DNA of 64,000 nucleotides from an uncultured Haliea sp. (GCA_947258585.1 CAMYIZ010000010.1:1-64000), one strand, 5' to 3'; numbered from the stretch's first letter, positions 1-7,930 are shown. Notes: generated by a model not told the origin, from the letters alone. Program-made: numbers and translations.

Positions 1-122
1 ACCTAAAGGTCGAAGAAGATACCGAATTTCTCAGCGCATTAGAAACTAATAGCCCCCTGCAGCCCACGGATGGCGGGGCCTCCGGCGGTTTTTGCAATAT
101 TTGGAGGCAAAATCCCTAGGAC

Positions 123-467
123 CCCTTCCACGGGGTGTTCGCACCCAACAGTCGGCACCGGGCGTTGGTCACGCCGGCAAAACGGGGCAGGGGCAACAAG
201 GTCAGGGTGGCTGATGAACCGGCAACACCAGCACAACGGCGAGCGTCGATGACATGGGCGCAACGGCTCAAGCGTGTTTTCAATATCGACATCGAGACCT
301 GCAGCGGCTGCGGCGGCGCCATGAAAGTCATCGCCTGCATTGAAGACCCTATAGTGATCAAGCAGATCCTTGATCACCTGAAGCACAAAGCCGAAACCAG
401 CGGGACCAGGGCGTTACCCGAAAGCCGGGCGCCACCGGCTGAGCTGCTCCTGGGTCTGTTTGACTGA
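123..467 (+). pseudogene. IS91/ISCR2-like transposase, 3' remnant
   Basis: Only the last ~110 codons survive. The reading frame encodes the typical IS91-family C-terminus (HGVFAPNSRHRA, then MTWAQRLKRVFNIDIE and a CSGCGG zinc-like motif) and stops at 467. In frame, a TAG at 117-119 lies just upstream, and the sequence left of about position 123 no longer resembles a transposase, so the Y2 rolling-circle catalytic part is lost. Pairing with glmM and sul2 on the opposite strand is the known ISCR2 (ISVsa3) arrangement, so ISCR2 is the likely source. It cannot encode a functional transposase. Exact family assignment is from memory of the motif. Confidence 0.8.
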
Positions 468-702
468 CGAGCCTGAAGGCCAACGATACCAATCAAAATG
501 CTGCGTTCACAGCGCCGCGGCAGGGATCCGCCGTGCTGGTTGTCGGAAAAGGAGCCGCTAGTGGGAAAGAGGAGGGTAAATTTTCAGCGTTGCTGGCTCC
601 CCGTCAGCCGGATTGGGTTGCATCGCAGGGGTGTCGAAAGAGTCAACTGCGGTCCAAAGCTGTTGGACTTGGGTGAAAAGGGCGTTTATTCTTCCTATAC
701 GT
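468..702 (+). mobile_element. ISCR2-like 3' terminal tail
   Basis: This stretch of about 235 bases lies between the transposase stop codon and the point where glmM similarity ends (about 703). It holds no convincing gene. By position it is the non-coding 3' tail of the ISCR2-like element, where ISCR elements carry their terminal replication site. I did not identify a specific terminal motif with confidence. Confidence 0.5.
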
Positions 703-945
703 TGTCGGCAGCGGGCCAAAAAGGAATACGTCCATGCCCATCGAGGTGAAACCGGCTGTGAGCGCGGGTTCAAGCATATAGCCCGACAGGCGCGTATCCT
801 TGCCGATCACGACACGATGGCGGTGGTCACCGCGACGAAAGACACGGCCAGCCGCCATGCCGACGCGCAAGGCGGTTTCCGCCGTCATCGCGCCTTCGTT
901 GGCTTTGCCACGAATACCGTCTGTGCCGAAATATTTGCGCACCAT
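703..945 (-). pseudogene. glmM: Truncated phosphoglucosamine mutase (glmM)
   Basis: The frame starts [13 protein letters not shown] and keeps clean GlmM sequence for about 81 residues to FGPLPT, then runs into unrelated sequence belonging to the ISCR tail. The active-site serine loop and all later domains are missing, so it is non-functional. It lies 86 bases downstream of sul2 on the same strand. This copies the chromosomal folP-glmM order from which sul2 is thought to have been captured. The same truncated glmM accompanies sul2 on ISCR2-type resistance units. Confidence 0.9.
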
Positions 946-1031
946 AAGGTCGATTATCCTGTCGTCGGGTCGCCCTCAAAGGGGACATGCCTGCTGAACC
1001 GCGAATATAGAGAAATATCCCGAATGTGCAG

Positions 1032-1847
1032 TTAACGAATTCTTGCGGTTTCTTTCAGCGCCGCCAATACCGCCAGCCCGTCGCGCAAGGGGCGCGGCTC
1101 GTGTGTGCGGATGAAGTCAGCTCCACCTGCGGCGGCGGCAAGCTCTGCAGCGAGTGTCGCGGCCCCGACATCCCCCGGACCACGGCCTGTGAGCGCGCGC
1201 AGAAAGGATTTGCGCGAAACAGACAGAAGCACCGGCAAATCGAAGCGCAGCCGCAATTCATCGAACCGCGCCAGCACCGAGAGCGAGGTTTCGGGAGCAG
1301 CCCCCAGAAAAAACCCCATGCCGGGATCAAGGACAAGGCGGTTGCGTTTGATACCGGCACCCGTCAGCGCCGCGATGCGCGCGTCAAAGAACGCCGCAAT
1401 GTGATCCATGATGTCGCCAGCGGGTGCCTCGCGCCGATCTGCCTGCCCGTCTTGCACCGAATGCATAACGACGAGTTTGGCAGATGATTTCGCCAATTGC
1501 GGATAGAACGCAGCGTCTGGAAAACCGCGAATATCATTGAGATAGGCCACACCACGCGACAAGGCATAGGCTTGCGTCGCGGGTTGATAACTGTCGAGCG
1601 AGACGGGAATGCCATCTGCCTTGAGCGCGTCCAGCACCGGCGCGATACGCGCGATTTCTGTGTCGGACGAAACAGGCGCGGCGTCGGGATTGCTGGATGC
1701 CGGACCGAGGTCGATCACATCTGCCCCCTCGGCCATCAGCTTACGCGCCTGCGCAATGGCTGCGTCTGGCGCCAGATACCGGCCTCCATCGGAGAAACTG
1801 TCCGAGGTTATGTTGACGATGCCGAAAATGATGAGCGATTTATTCAT
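1032..1847 (-). CDS. sul2: Sulfonamide-resistant dihydropteroate synthase Sul2
   Basis: A complete 271-residue protein, the standard Sul2 length. It begins MNKSLIIFGIVNITSDSFSD and carries the DHPS pterin/pABA pocket motifs: NITSDSFSDGG, DLGPASSNPDA, DPGMGFFLG and SVSRKSFL. DHPS joins pABA to the pterin precursor in folate synthesis. Sul2 keeps this activity while discriminating against sulfonamides, giving acquired resistance. No strong ribosome-binding site is visible upstream. The leader contains a run of TAA/ATT trinucleotides. Neighbours are truncated glmM downstream and a junction into a subtilase gene upstream, so the gene arrived as an ISCR2-type cassette in the island. Confidence 0.97.
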   Translation of the reverse strand: MNKSLIIFGIVNITSDSFSDGGRYLAPDAAIAQARKLMAEGADVIDLGPASSNPDAAPVSSDTEIARIAPVLDALKADGIPVSLDSYQPATQAYALSRGVAYLNDIRGFPDAAFYPQLAKSSAKLVVMHSVQDGQADRREAPAGDIMDHIAAFFDARIAALTGAGIKRNRLVLDPGMGFFLGAAPETSLSVLARFDELRLRFDLPVLLSVSRKSFLRALTGRGPGDVGAATLAAELAAAAGGADFIRTHEPRPLRDGLAVLAALKETARIR

Positions 1848-2144
1848 GGGGGCTTCTATAATAATAATAATCGAGCATGAGTCTCATACGGATGCTCGGG
1901 TCGAAAGGGAATCCCCAGGCGAGTAACCTGTTTGCGGTGATCCATTAGCTGCAGGAGCAGAAGAGCATACATCTGGAAGCAAAGCCAGGAAAGCGGCCTA
2001 TGGAGCTGTGCGGCAGCGCTCAGTAGGCAATTTTTCAAAATATTGTTAAGCCTTTTCTGAGCATGGTATTTTTCATGGTATTACCAATTAGCAGGAAAAT
2101 AAGCCATTGAATATAAAAGATAAAAATGTCTTGTTTACAATAGA
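1848..2144 (-). other. sul2 leader and module edge, no gene
   Basis: About 297 bases between sul2 and the interrupted subtilase frame. The first part is the AT-rich sul2 leader. It contains possible promoter-like sequence on the minus strand (TTGTAA followed by TTTATA/TATATT near 2104-2139), which I rate weak. The right edge is set at about 2144 because from 2145 the sequence reads directly into the GNNGE motif of a subtilase. A short 60-codon open frame on the minus strand here has no recognisable features and I do not call it. Confidence 0.5.
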
Positions 2145-3140
2145 GTGGGTAATAACGGTGAATCCGACCCGTCTCTCAGCTTGAACCGGATTCAAGTCCC
2201 AGGCGATTGCGTGAATGGCCTTTCAATCGGCGCATGTAATACCCGCGGATCTACCTGGCAGCGCGCATCATACAGCGCGATAGGGCCGGGACGGAGTCCC
2301 GGCATCGTAAAGCCTGATATTTTGGCATTCGGTGGTGAAGATACAGAGCCTTACAACGTGCTGGATGTTGGCGGGGGGACGACAATCGTAGGCACTTCAG
2401 GAACCAGCTTTGCTGCGCCAGAAGCACTTCGGTTGGGAATTGGTGTCCGGGCACATTTCGGCCAATCTTTAAGTCCGCTCGCAATTAAATCACTGCTCAT
2501 TCACACGTCAGAGCCGAGTTCTCATCCGAGAAACGAAGTCGGATGGGGCCGCGCGGCAGGTGAATTGGAAGATATCGTAGTTTGTCGGGACGGGGTGGTG
2601 CGCGTTGTCTATCAGGGAGAGTTGACGGCGTCTAAATACCTTCGGGCGTCTATCCCTATGCCAACAGAGGAACTGACGGGCAATGTCAAAATTACCGCGA
2701 CATTCTGTTTTGCAACGGCCGTAGATTCCGCTCATCCCGGCAACTATACGCGCAGTGGGCTGGATGTTGTCTTCCGGCCGCACGAGGACATTCGGGACGA
2801 TGACGCAATGCATGCTAAATCGGCAAGCTTCTTCAGGCCAGCTGACCTATATCCCACCGAAGATGTGCTGCGTCGCGACGCCCATAAATGGGAAACATGT
2901 CTTCACGCTTCGGTACGAAAGCGCGGGAGTAGCCTGAAAAACCCAATATTTGACATTCATTACGTTTCGCGGGCTGAGGGACAAGCGGATCGAACGCCGA
3001 ACAAAATCAAGTATGCACTGGTGATTACTGTTGAATCGCCGCGAACACCCGATCTCTACGACCGGGTTGTAAGACGATATCAATCCATCCTTGAGCCCCT
3101 GGCCCCGACTGTTCAAGTGCCGGTGCGAACTGGTCGATAA
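2145..3140 (+). pseudogene. Subtilase (S8 peptidase), 5'-truncated, IetS-like
   Basis: The frame opens at a fortuitous GTG and immediately reads GNNGES, the oxyanion-hole motif of subtilases, then GTSGTSFAAP with the catalytic serine. The catalytic Asp and His regions that should precede GNNG are absent. The long C-terminal part (ending YALVITVES...VPVRTGR) resembles large S8 peptidases of defence islands such as IetS, the protease of the IetAS anti-phage ATPase-protease pair. That match is by recollection. No partner ATPase is in the window. The loss coincides exactly with the edge of the sul2 module, so the insertion or an ISCR-mediated deletion inactivated it. Confidence 0.7.
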
Positions 3141-3244
3141 GGCGCTGCAGGAGTCTCAAAGCGCATATTAATGCCGAAATCCATCAGCGATGTTGGAAAA
3201 CAGAACTGGCGGAAATCAGGTAAATAGCGATTAGCAAAAAAATA

Positions 3245-3273
3245 TTTCCGGTTTTCACGGCCCGGCACGATTA
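3245..3273 (+). promoter_or_regulatory. ECF-like promoter upstream of sigma gene
   Basis: TTTCCGGTTTTC at 3245-3256, an 11-base spacer, then CGATTA at 3268-3273. The same 12-mer, the same spacer length and CGAATA occur at 4964-4992 before the ubiquitin-like operon. Downstream similarity continues loosely (C-T-A-TA). The layout resembles an extracytoplasmic-function sigma promoter with -35 and -10 boxes. With this -10, transcription would begin near 3280, just before the Shine-Dalgarno and start codon of the sigma factor. Assignment is inferred from the duplication. Confidence 0.55.
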
Positions 3274-3295
3274 CCTCATTATGAAAGGGGACAGA

Positions 3296-4111
3296 ATGGC
3301 CGATCAAGTCACTCATACCGCCCCGGATCCGGCGAAAAGCGAAAACAGCCGTAACACGCCCGTCGTGGAACCGCTGACGCGGCGTCAATACAAAAGGCTG
3401 TCCGCAACAGAGCGGCAGATCGTATCAGCGCTATCGCTTAATGAGCCGGCTCTAGTGGCGCGGGCAAGAATACGGGGTGAGGATTCGAGAGAATTCCTCT
3501 GTGCCGAAGCGCTCGTCTATTTCATCAGGCGAGCGGACAGAAGAGACGACAGGAAATCCCGGGAGGCGTTGTTTCGTGAACTATTGGAGCGCTGCACACC
3601 TTTCTTCCGTGGCAAGTTCCGTGGTTTCAACGAGGACGCGCGGGAAGACCTCCAGAGCGAGGTTTTGAAGGGTGTCGTCGAAGACCTTCTGGCCGACGAT
3701 GACCGTGGCGACTTTATGCAGGTTCGTTTTTGGACGTACCTGGAACGCAAGTCAATCGACGCGTGCCGCGCGGCTTCACGGCATCTACGAGCCACCGAAA
3801 GCCTCAATGAAACCATCTCTGATGATGAAGCAGATGGTCGTACCAAGCTAGAAACCATAACTGATGAAAGGTTGGGTCCGGAGCAGCTCGCAACACTTGG
3901 ACAGGCCCTGGAAAGCCTACCACCGGAACTCAGGGAGTTGTTCCTGCTCCGGCATGCCGTTGGCATGAAGATCGGCGAGGATGTTTCTATGATCGGTGAC
4001 TCAGAAGAACTGACGCTCGCCGAGCACTTCAAGTGCACGGGACGGACCATACGCAACAGGCTAAAGGAAGCCGATAGATTACTGGCCGGTTTCCGGGAGA
4101 AGAAACGATGA
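3296..4111 (+). CDS. RNA polymerase sigma factor, sigma-70/ECF-like
   Basis: 271 residues if started at ATG 3296, chosen because AAAGGGG at 3284-3290 lies 5 bases before it. An in-frame ATG at 3281 would sit on the predicted transcription start. A region-2-like segment (NEDAREDLQSEVLKGVV...RFWTYLERKSIDACR) is followed by a region-4 helix-turn-helix (LESLPPELRELFLLRHAVG...LAEHFKCTGRTIRNRLKEA). It should direct RNA polymerase to special promoters. The next gene overlaps its stop codon by four bases (ATGA), so they are translationally coupled. Shared promoter-like elements suggest it activates itself and the ubiquitin-like operon. The N-terminal 100 residues before region 2 are longer than in typical ECF factors. 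Confidence 0.8.
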   Translation: MADQVTHTAPDPAKSENSRNTPVVEPLTRRQYKRLSATERQIVSALSLNEPALVARARIRGEDSREFLCAEALVYFIRRADRRDDRKSREALFRELLERCTPFFRGKFRGFNEDAREDLQSEVLKGVVEDLLADDDRGDFMQVRFWTYLERKSIDACRAASRHLRATESLNETISDDEADGRTKLETITDERLGPEQLATLGQALESLPPELRELFLLRHAVGMKIGEDVSMIGDSEELTLAEHFKCTGRTIRNRLKEADRLLAGFREKKR

Positions 4112-4761
4112 TGGCGAAGACTGACACACCGACGCTAGGTGACGTTTTAAACGAGTTTATGGTGGAACATCCTGTACCAACGGCGGACGCTATAGAAGCG
4201 ACTGCACGGCTATACCCACAATATCGTCGTGATCTGATTGAGTTTGCGGCTGCGTGGGCGGAACAAATGGCCTTACCGCCAGCGCCGGAATTGAACGAAG
4301 AAAAAGAAAAAGCCGTAGTAAATCGGGCAATGAGTCACGTGGCAAACGTCTCATATGCCCGTAACGAATTTGCCCAATCTGGAAGGAGCAAATCCTCGCT
4401 GACGGATTTGCTGGCAGATGCCGAAACAATTGGATATACACCTGAGGATTATGCAAAAGAGTGCGGTATTGATTTGAGCTTACTCGACAAGCTCAATAAG
4501 CGGAAGATTAGCCCGGACACCATTCCTCCGCAGCTGCTCAGCCAGGTAAGCAGGCGGCTAAACCGTGTTGTCGCAATTGTTGCCGACTTCTTTGCCGGCC
4601 CTTTGCCTGCGATCGTGACGAGATCAATGTCAGCCTCCAAGAATGGACATGAAGAAATTCAACAGAGCTTTGAAGAAGCCGTTCGAGAGTCCTCACTGAC
4701 TGCCGAGGAAAAGGCCCATTGGCTTGCAATAATCAAATCAGCACAAACTGACAAAGATTAA
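4108..4761 (+). CDS. Sigma-coupled regulator, possible anti-sigma
   Basis: 217 residues, starting inside the sigma stop codon (ATGATGGCG, four-base overlap). The N-terminal part (residues 5-50) resembles the short helical segment seen in ECF-associated partners (FMVEHPVPTADAIEATARLYPQYRRDLIEFAAAWAE region). The middle (about 90-150) has a helix-rich block that looks like a lambda-repressor-type DNA-binding fold (YTPEDYAKECGIDLSLLDKL). No membrane segment is present, so if it is an anti-sigma factor it is cytoplasmic. The function is inferred only from the coupling. A strong hairpin terminator follows at 4790. Confidence 0.5.
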   Translation: MMAKTDTPTLGDVLNEFMVEHPVPTADAIEATARLYPQYRRDLIEFAAAWAEQMALPPAPELNEEKEKAVVNRAMSHVANVSYARNEFAQSGRSKSSLTDLLADAETIGYTPEDYAKECGIDLSLLDKLNKRKISPDTIPPQLLSQVSRRLNRVVAIVADFFAGPLPAIVTRSMSASKNGHEEIQQSFEEAVRESSLTAEEKAHWLAIIKSAQTDKD

Positions 4762-4789
4762 GCTGTGGATATCTGAAAGTTTATCGATG

Positions 4790-4833
4790 TTTCGCGCTGG
4801 TGGCAGTCACTTCACCAGCGCGAAATCTGTTTT
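4790..4833 (+). terminator. Rho-independent terminator after sigma pair
   Basis: A perfect 13-base stem (TTTCGCGCTGGTG at 4790-4802 with its complement at 4813-4825), a 10-base loop, then TCTGTTTT. It separates the sigma/partner transcript from the ubiquitin-like operon, so the latter needs its own promoter, consistent with the element at 4964. The rest of the 302-base gap (4834-5063) shows only that promoter-like element and the GTG start context. Confidence 0.75.
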
Positions 4834-4963
4834 AACGACGACCTTATGGAGTGGTGCAATAATCGTCAGTCTTCAGTGCCGAGCATATCTAATAGTGTGC
4901 ATATGCAGCCTGCACATCGACTCAAGAAGAATGAATCCACCAGTCAACCAGTCAAAATCCCCT

Positions 4964-4992
4964 TTTCCGGTTTTCCCCCGCCCCGTCGAATA
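4964..4992 (+). promoter_or_regulatory. ECF-like promoter of Ubl operon
   Basis: TTTCCGGTTTTC at 4964-4975, 11-base spacer, CGAATA at 4987-4992. This repeats the element in front of the sigma gene with the same geometry. It lies 72 bases before the start of the Ubl gene and after a terminator, so it is well placed to start the four-gene conjugation transcript. Functional assignment is inferred from the duplication. Confidence 0.55.
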
Positions 4993-5063
4993 ACTTACTA
5001 GGAGCGAAGATAAACCGGATGGGCCGGTCAGCACGCTCCGAGTAAGATCGAAGGAGTGTAGCA

Positions 5064-5558
5064 GTGAAGACTGAAATTCTTTTACAGGGGGAGCATATCC
5101 CCGACATTGAGATTATAAAAATTGGTCACGACGAAGGCGCTGAAAAAATTCTTGCGGCAGCAGCCAAGCATCGCAGCTGTGAAGTCGAAGGGGATTTTCA
5201 TGTCTTTCTGGAAGACCACGAAGAGGCGTTACCGCCGGGCTCCCGGCTTTCAAAGGGCAAGGATGGACAACCTATTCGCCTGCATGTCCATCGGTGCCAT
5301 AGGGTCGAAGTGACGGTCACCTTCAACGGGGTGACGAAGGAGCACGAGTTCGGACCGGGAAAAACGATCGCCTCTTTGAAGAAATGGGCCACGAACAAGG
5401 CATTCGAGATGGACGCGGGCGATGCGGCGGAACATGTACTGCAATTGGCTGGTACGACCGATCGTCCCGAACCCGACACGCATATTGGCTCGCTTGCGAC
5501 ATGCCCCGATTGCCACCTCGATTTCGACCTGGTTCCGCTGAAACGGGTAGAGGGCTGA
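5064..5558 (+). CDS. Ubiquitin-like protein ending in glycine
   Basis: 164 residues from GTG 5064, with AAGGAG at 5051-5056 seven bases upstream. The central part (about 70-145) has beta-grasp-like features (VTVTFNGVTKEHEF, then a helix-forming segment). The protein ends ...LKRVEG followed directly by the stop codon. A free C-terminal glycine is what an E1 enzyme adenylates in ubiquitin-like proteins, so no trimming would be needed before activation. A CPDCH pair near residues 146-150 and an earlier HVHRCH could bind metal. The neighbours E2-like, JAB and E1-like genes confirm the role. It resembles Ubl proteins of bacterial BIL/Bub-type operons. The exact family (possibly DUF2604-related) is uncertain. 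Confidence 0.75.
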   Translation: MKTEILLQGEHIPDIEIIKIGHDEGAEKILAAAAKHRSCEVEGDFHVFLEDHEEALPPGSRLSKGKDGQPIRLHVHRCHRVEVTVTFNGVTKEHEFGPGKTIASLKKWATNKAFEMDAGDAAEHVLQLAGTTDRPEPDTHIGSLATCPDCHLDFDLVPLKRVEG

Positions 5559-5562
5559 GATT

Positions 5563-6039
5563 ATGACGGAAGAGCTTTTGTCCCCTGACGAACAGATGCT
5601 CCGGCACCATTTGGAGTCGGGGCGGTTCCGAAGCGGTGTGGCCCGTGGGTGGTGGCGTCTAATTGCGCTGAACTGGCCATATGTGACAATCGCTATCACA
5701 GCTCGTGGTGAGATCGAGTATGTATTCCGATTTCACTGTGCCAATTATCCACACACTCCCGTCACTGGTGGCCCCTGGGATCTGGACGCTAACAATAGAC
5801 TGCCTGCGGATAAGTGGCCCAAAGGTAACGGACGATTTTCTCTAGCGTTTAATCCGAACTGGAAGAATGGCACTTGCCTGTATCTGCCATGCGATCGTCA
5901 GTCGATTGAAGGGCACAACAACTGGCGACATGAGTACCCCGCACTACTGTGGGAACCTGAAAAGGGGATTTGCAAGTACCTGACAATCATTCATGAGCTG
6001 CTGAACTCCAGCGATTACGGGGGCAGCCGTGCAGCGTGA
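5563..6039 (+). CDS. E2-like ubiquitin-conjugating protein
   Basis: 158 residues. The fold signature follows bacterial E2-like proteins: a beta-strand block (PYVTIAITARGEIEYVF), an FHCANYPHTP motif at 57-66 like the YP...P motif of UBC folds, then a candidate active-site region GTCLYLPCDRQSIEGH (103-118), Trp130-Glu131-Pro132, and a C-terminal helix. Cys105 and Cys110 are both possible catalytic residues. A serine mechanism as in Bub pathways is possible too. It starts four bases after the Ubl stop and overlaps the next gene by 11 bases. Assignment rests on the motif pattern and on operon context. Its substrate is unknown. Confidence 0.7.
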   Translation: MTEELLSPDEQMLRHHLESGRFRSGVARGWWRLIALNWPYVTIAITARGEIEYVFRFHCANYPHTPVTGGPWDLDANNRLPADKWPKGNGRFSLAFNPNWKNGTCLYLPCDRQSIEGHNNWRHEYPALLWEPEKGICKYLTIIHELLNSSDYGGSRAA

Positions 6040-6508
6040 TCCACAACTACATATCAAACTGACCATATGGCGCATTCTCCTTTCTGAACTTCACCGCCGA
6101 ACACGTGAATGCCATGAAAGTGGCGCGTTCCTGTTAGGCCGCGTTAATAACGGCGATCGCATAGTTGAAGAGATCGTGTATTACGATGATCTGGACCCGC
6201 ATGCATATCGTACCGGCGTGGTTGTTATGCATGCTTCAAGTTTTGGGGTGCTCTGGGACCACTGCAAGTCTCGGAAACTCTTGGTTGTCGCTGATATCCA
6301 CGTCCATCCCAAAGGGGCTTGGCAGAGTCTTGCCGACAGGAACAATCCGATGATCGCGCTACGTGGGCACCTAGCCCTGATTTTACCGTATTTCGCTCGA
6401 CCACCGGTTCGGATGCAGGACGTCGGGTTCTTTGAATATCTCGGCAGTCACCGCTGGCGGGATTTGAGTGGGGATCGGATTTCTCGCTATCTTCATATCC
6501 GGAGCTAA
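6029..6508 (+). CDS. JAB/JAMM metallo-deubiquitinase-like peptidase
   Basis: 159 residues from GTG 6029, overlapping the E2-like gene by 11 bases. A JAMM zinc site can be read: Glu30 in CHESGAFLLG, His91 and His93 in ADIHVHP, Ser100 and Asp103 in WQSLAD. One fewer residue lies between the second His and Ser than in the eukaryotic AMSH-type motif, which is tolerated in prokaryotic JAB proteins. Such enzymes cleave Ubl precursors or remove Ubl from targets. Because the Ubl already ends in glycine, de-conjugation is the likelier role here. The cytoplasmic location is inferred from the lack of a signal peptide. Confidence 0.85.
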   Translation: MQRDPQLHIKLTIWRILLSELHRRTRECHESGAFLLGRVNNGDRIVEEIVYYDDLDPHAYRTGVVVMHASSFGVLWDHCKSRKLLVVADIHVHPKGAWQSLADRNNPMIALRGHLALILPYFARPPVRMQDVGFFEYLGSHRWRDLSGDRISRYLHIRS

Positions 6509-6517
6509 GAGACCAGA

Positions 6518-7930
6518 ATGGCCGTTATAGCGGACACAAAAATCACTGACCCAACTCTCATAGCCGAAAACCTCAACAGGTTGGTCAAGCTGGCACTGGA
6601 TACTGGTGAAGCAGCCAGTGTCGAGGAAGCGCTACAACTGTTCGTCGGATACAAACTGGCCGTCGCTGTAGGAAGAGATGTTGGGCGTTCTGCAACTCAT
6701 CAAGCGGCGCTGCTCACCATCGTGAACACCGGCAGACGCTGCCTGCTTGGGGGCGTTGAAGTTTCCGGTATAGCCGGGCTGCCGCTTCTCGTCGCACTTC
6801 CTCCGTACAAGACACTGGAAGAAGCTGTAGTTGGCTTGGGTGGAAGAGTTGTTGGCTCTCCTGCTGCAGATATACCGCTGATTCTCATGGGCGATCAACA
6901 GACGGATTTTGAAAACTCTTTTGCTATCCGGACAACGTTTGACGGATGGACCGGCGGAATAGTGCCAGTGCGCTGCGGCGCATCGCGCCTGGCCGAAAAC
7001 AATGAATTCATACCGTCGGGCGTCCTGGCGGGCGCCCTCGCTGTTGCGGAGGCATTCCAACATTTAAGAAACAGCCATCCCGTTACCGGACGTCGGCCGA
7101 TGGGTTTGTCATTGTGGAAGCCCGAAGTAGATTGGCGTGACCCGACCGCGATTGGCCCTCGGATAAGGCACTTGCCTTCATCCGTATGGATCGTAGGGCT
7201 AGGAAATTTGGGGCAGGCTTTCCTCTGGATTATCGGAATGCTGCCATATGCCGATCCAAGCAAGCTGAGCTTGGTCCTGCAGGATTTCGATATGCTCGCG
7301 GAGTCAAACGACAGTACATCGGTCCTTACACATCCGGGGTTGGTTGGGATGCGCAAAACAAGGGCTATGGCTCACTGGGCTGAAAATCGTGGATTCGAGA
7401 CGACGATTATAGAGCGCCGCTTTTCATCTGACTTCCGAGTGGGGATTGATGAGCCAGGTGTCGCCCTCTGCGGCGTGGACAATGCTCTGGCCCGATGCGC
7501 GCTGGAAGATGTTGGCTTTAAGAGAGTTATTGAAGCTGGGCTTGGCGCTGGCATCAAAGATTTTCTCGGGTTCCGAACACATGTCTTCCCCGGTTCACGG
7601 CGGGCGCGTGACATCTGGCGCGCAGCAGAAGCTGAAAGAGAAAACCTGCTAGTTTTGCCAGCGTATGAGTCTCTTGCAGCCGCCGGCGCTGACCGTTGTG
7701 GTCTCACACAACTAGCCGGCCGAACGGTTGGGGCGCCGTTTGTGGGAGCGGTTGCAGCGGCGGTTGTAATTGGGGAACTAATTCGCCTTGTCAATGGCGC
7801 TCACACTTATGAACTGCTGGATGGTCACCTGAAGAACCTACAACATCGAGCAGTTGTTCCAGCTCAAACACTACCCCCATTCAACCCTGGCGCGACCGAT
7901 CCTCTTGAAATTATGACATCGCAGACATGA
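6518..7930 (+). CDS. E1-like (ThiF) Ubl-activating enzyme
   Basis: 470 residues. The C-terminal half is a ThiF/E1 adenylation domain: nucleotide-binding GLGNLGQ at 227-233, LQDFDMLAESN at 254-264 (the usual DxDxxxxSN motif), CGVDNALARCALE at 318-330, and a late ADRCGLTQ segment whose cysteine could be the catalytic one. The N-terminal 200 residues form an extra domain with GIVPVRCGASRLAE and repeated small-residue stretches, possibly a degenerate adenylation half as in other large bacterial E1s. It should adenylate the Gly terminus of the Ubl and pass it to the E2-like protein. It is the last gene of the operon. The 238 bases after it hold no gene I can support. Confidence 0.85.
   Translation: MAVIADTKITDPTLIAENLNRLVKLALDTGEAASVEEALQLFVGYKLAVAVGRDVGRSATHQAALLTIVNTGRRCLLGGVEVSGIAGLPLLVALPPYKTLEEAVVGLGGRVVGSPAADIPLILMGDQQTDFENSFAIRTTFDGWTGGIVPVRCGASRLAENNEFIPSGVLAGALAVAEAFQHLRNSHPVTGRRPMGLSLWKPEVDWRDPTAIGPRIRHLPSSVWIVGLGNLGQAFLWIIGMLPYADPSKLSLVLQDFDMLAESNDSTSVLTHPGLVGMRKTRAMAHWAENRGFETTIIERRFSSDFRVGIDEPGVALCGVDNALARCALEDVGFKRVIEAGLGAGIKDFLGFRTHVFPGSRRARDIWRAAEAERENLLVLPAYESLAAAGADRCGLTQLAGRTVGAPFVGAVAAAVVIGELIRLVNGAHTYELLDGHLKNLQHRAVVPAQTLPPFNPGATDPLEIMTSQT

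Noticed and set aside
1856..2038. 60-codon minus-strand frame upstream of sul2
   Set aside because: No ribosome-binding site or known domain; it lies in the sul2 leader carried with the cassette.
5064..7930. Type II CBASS (Cap2/Cap3-like E1-E2 and JAB)
   Set aside because: No CD-NTase or effector gene nearby, E1 and E2 are separate proteins, and a dedicated Ubl gene is present.
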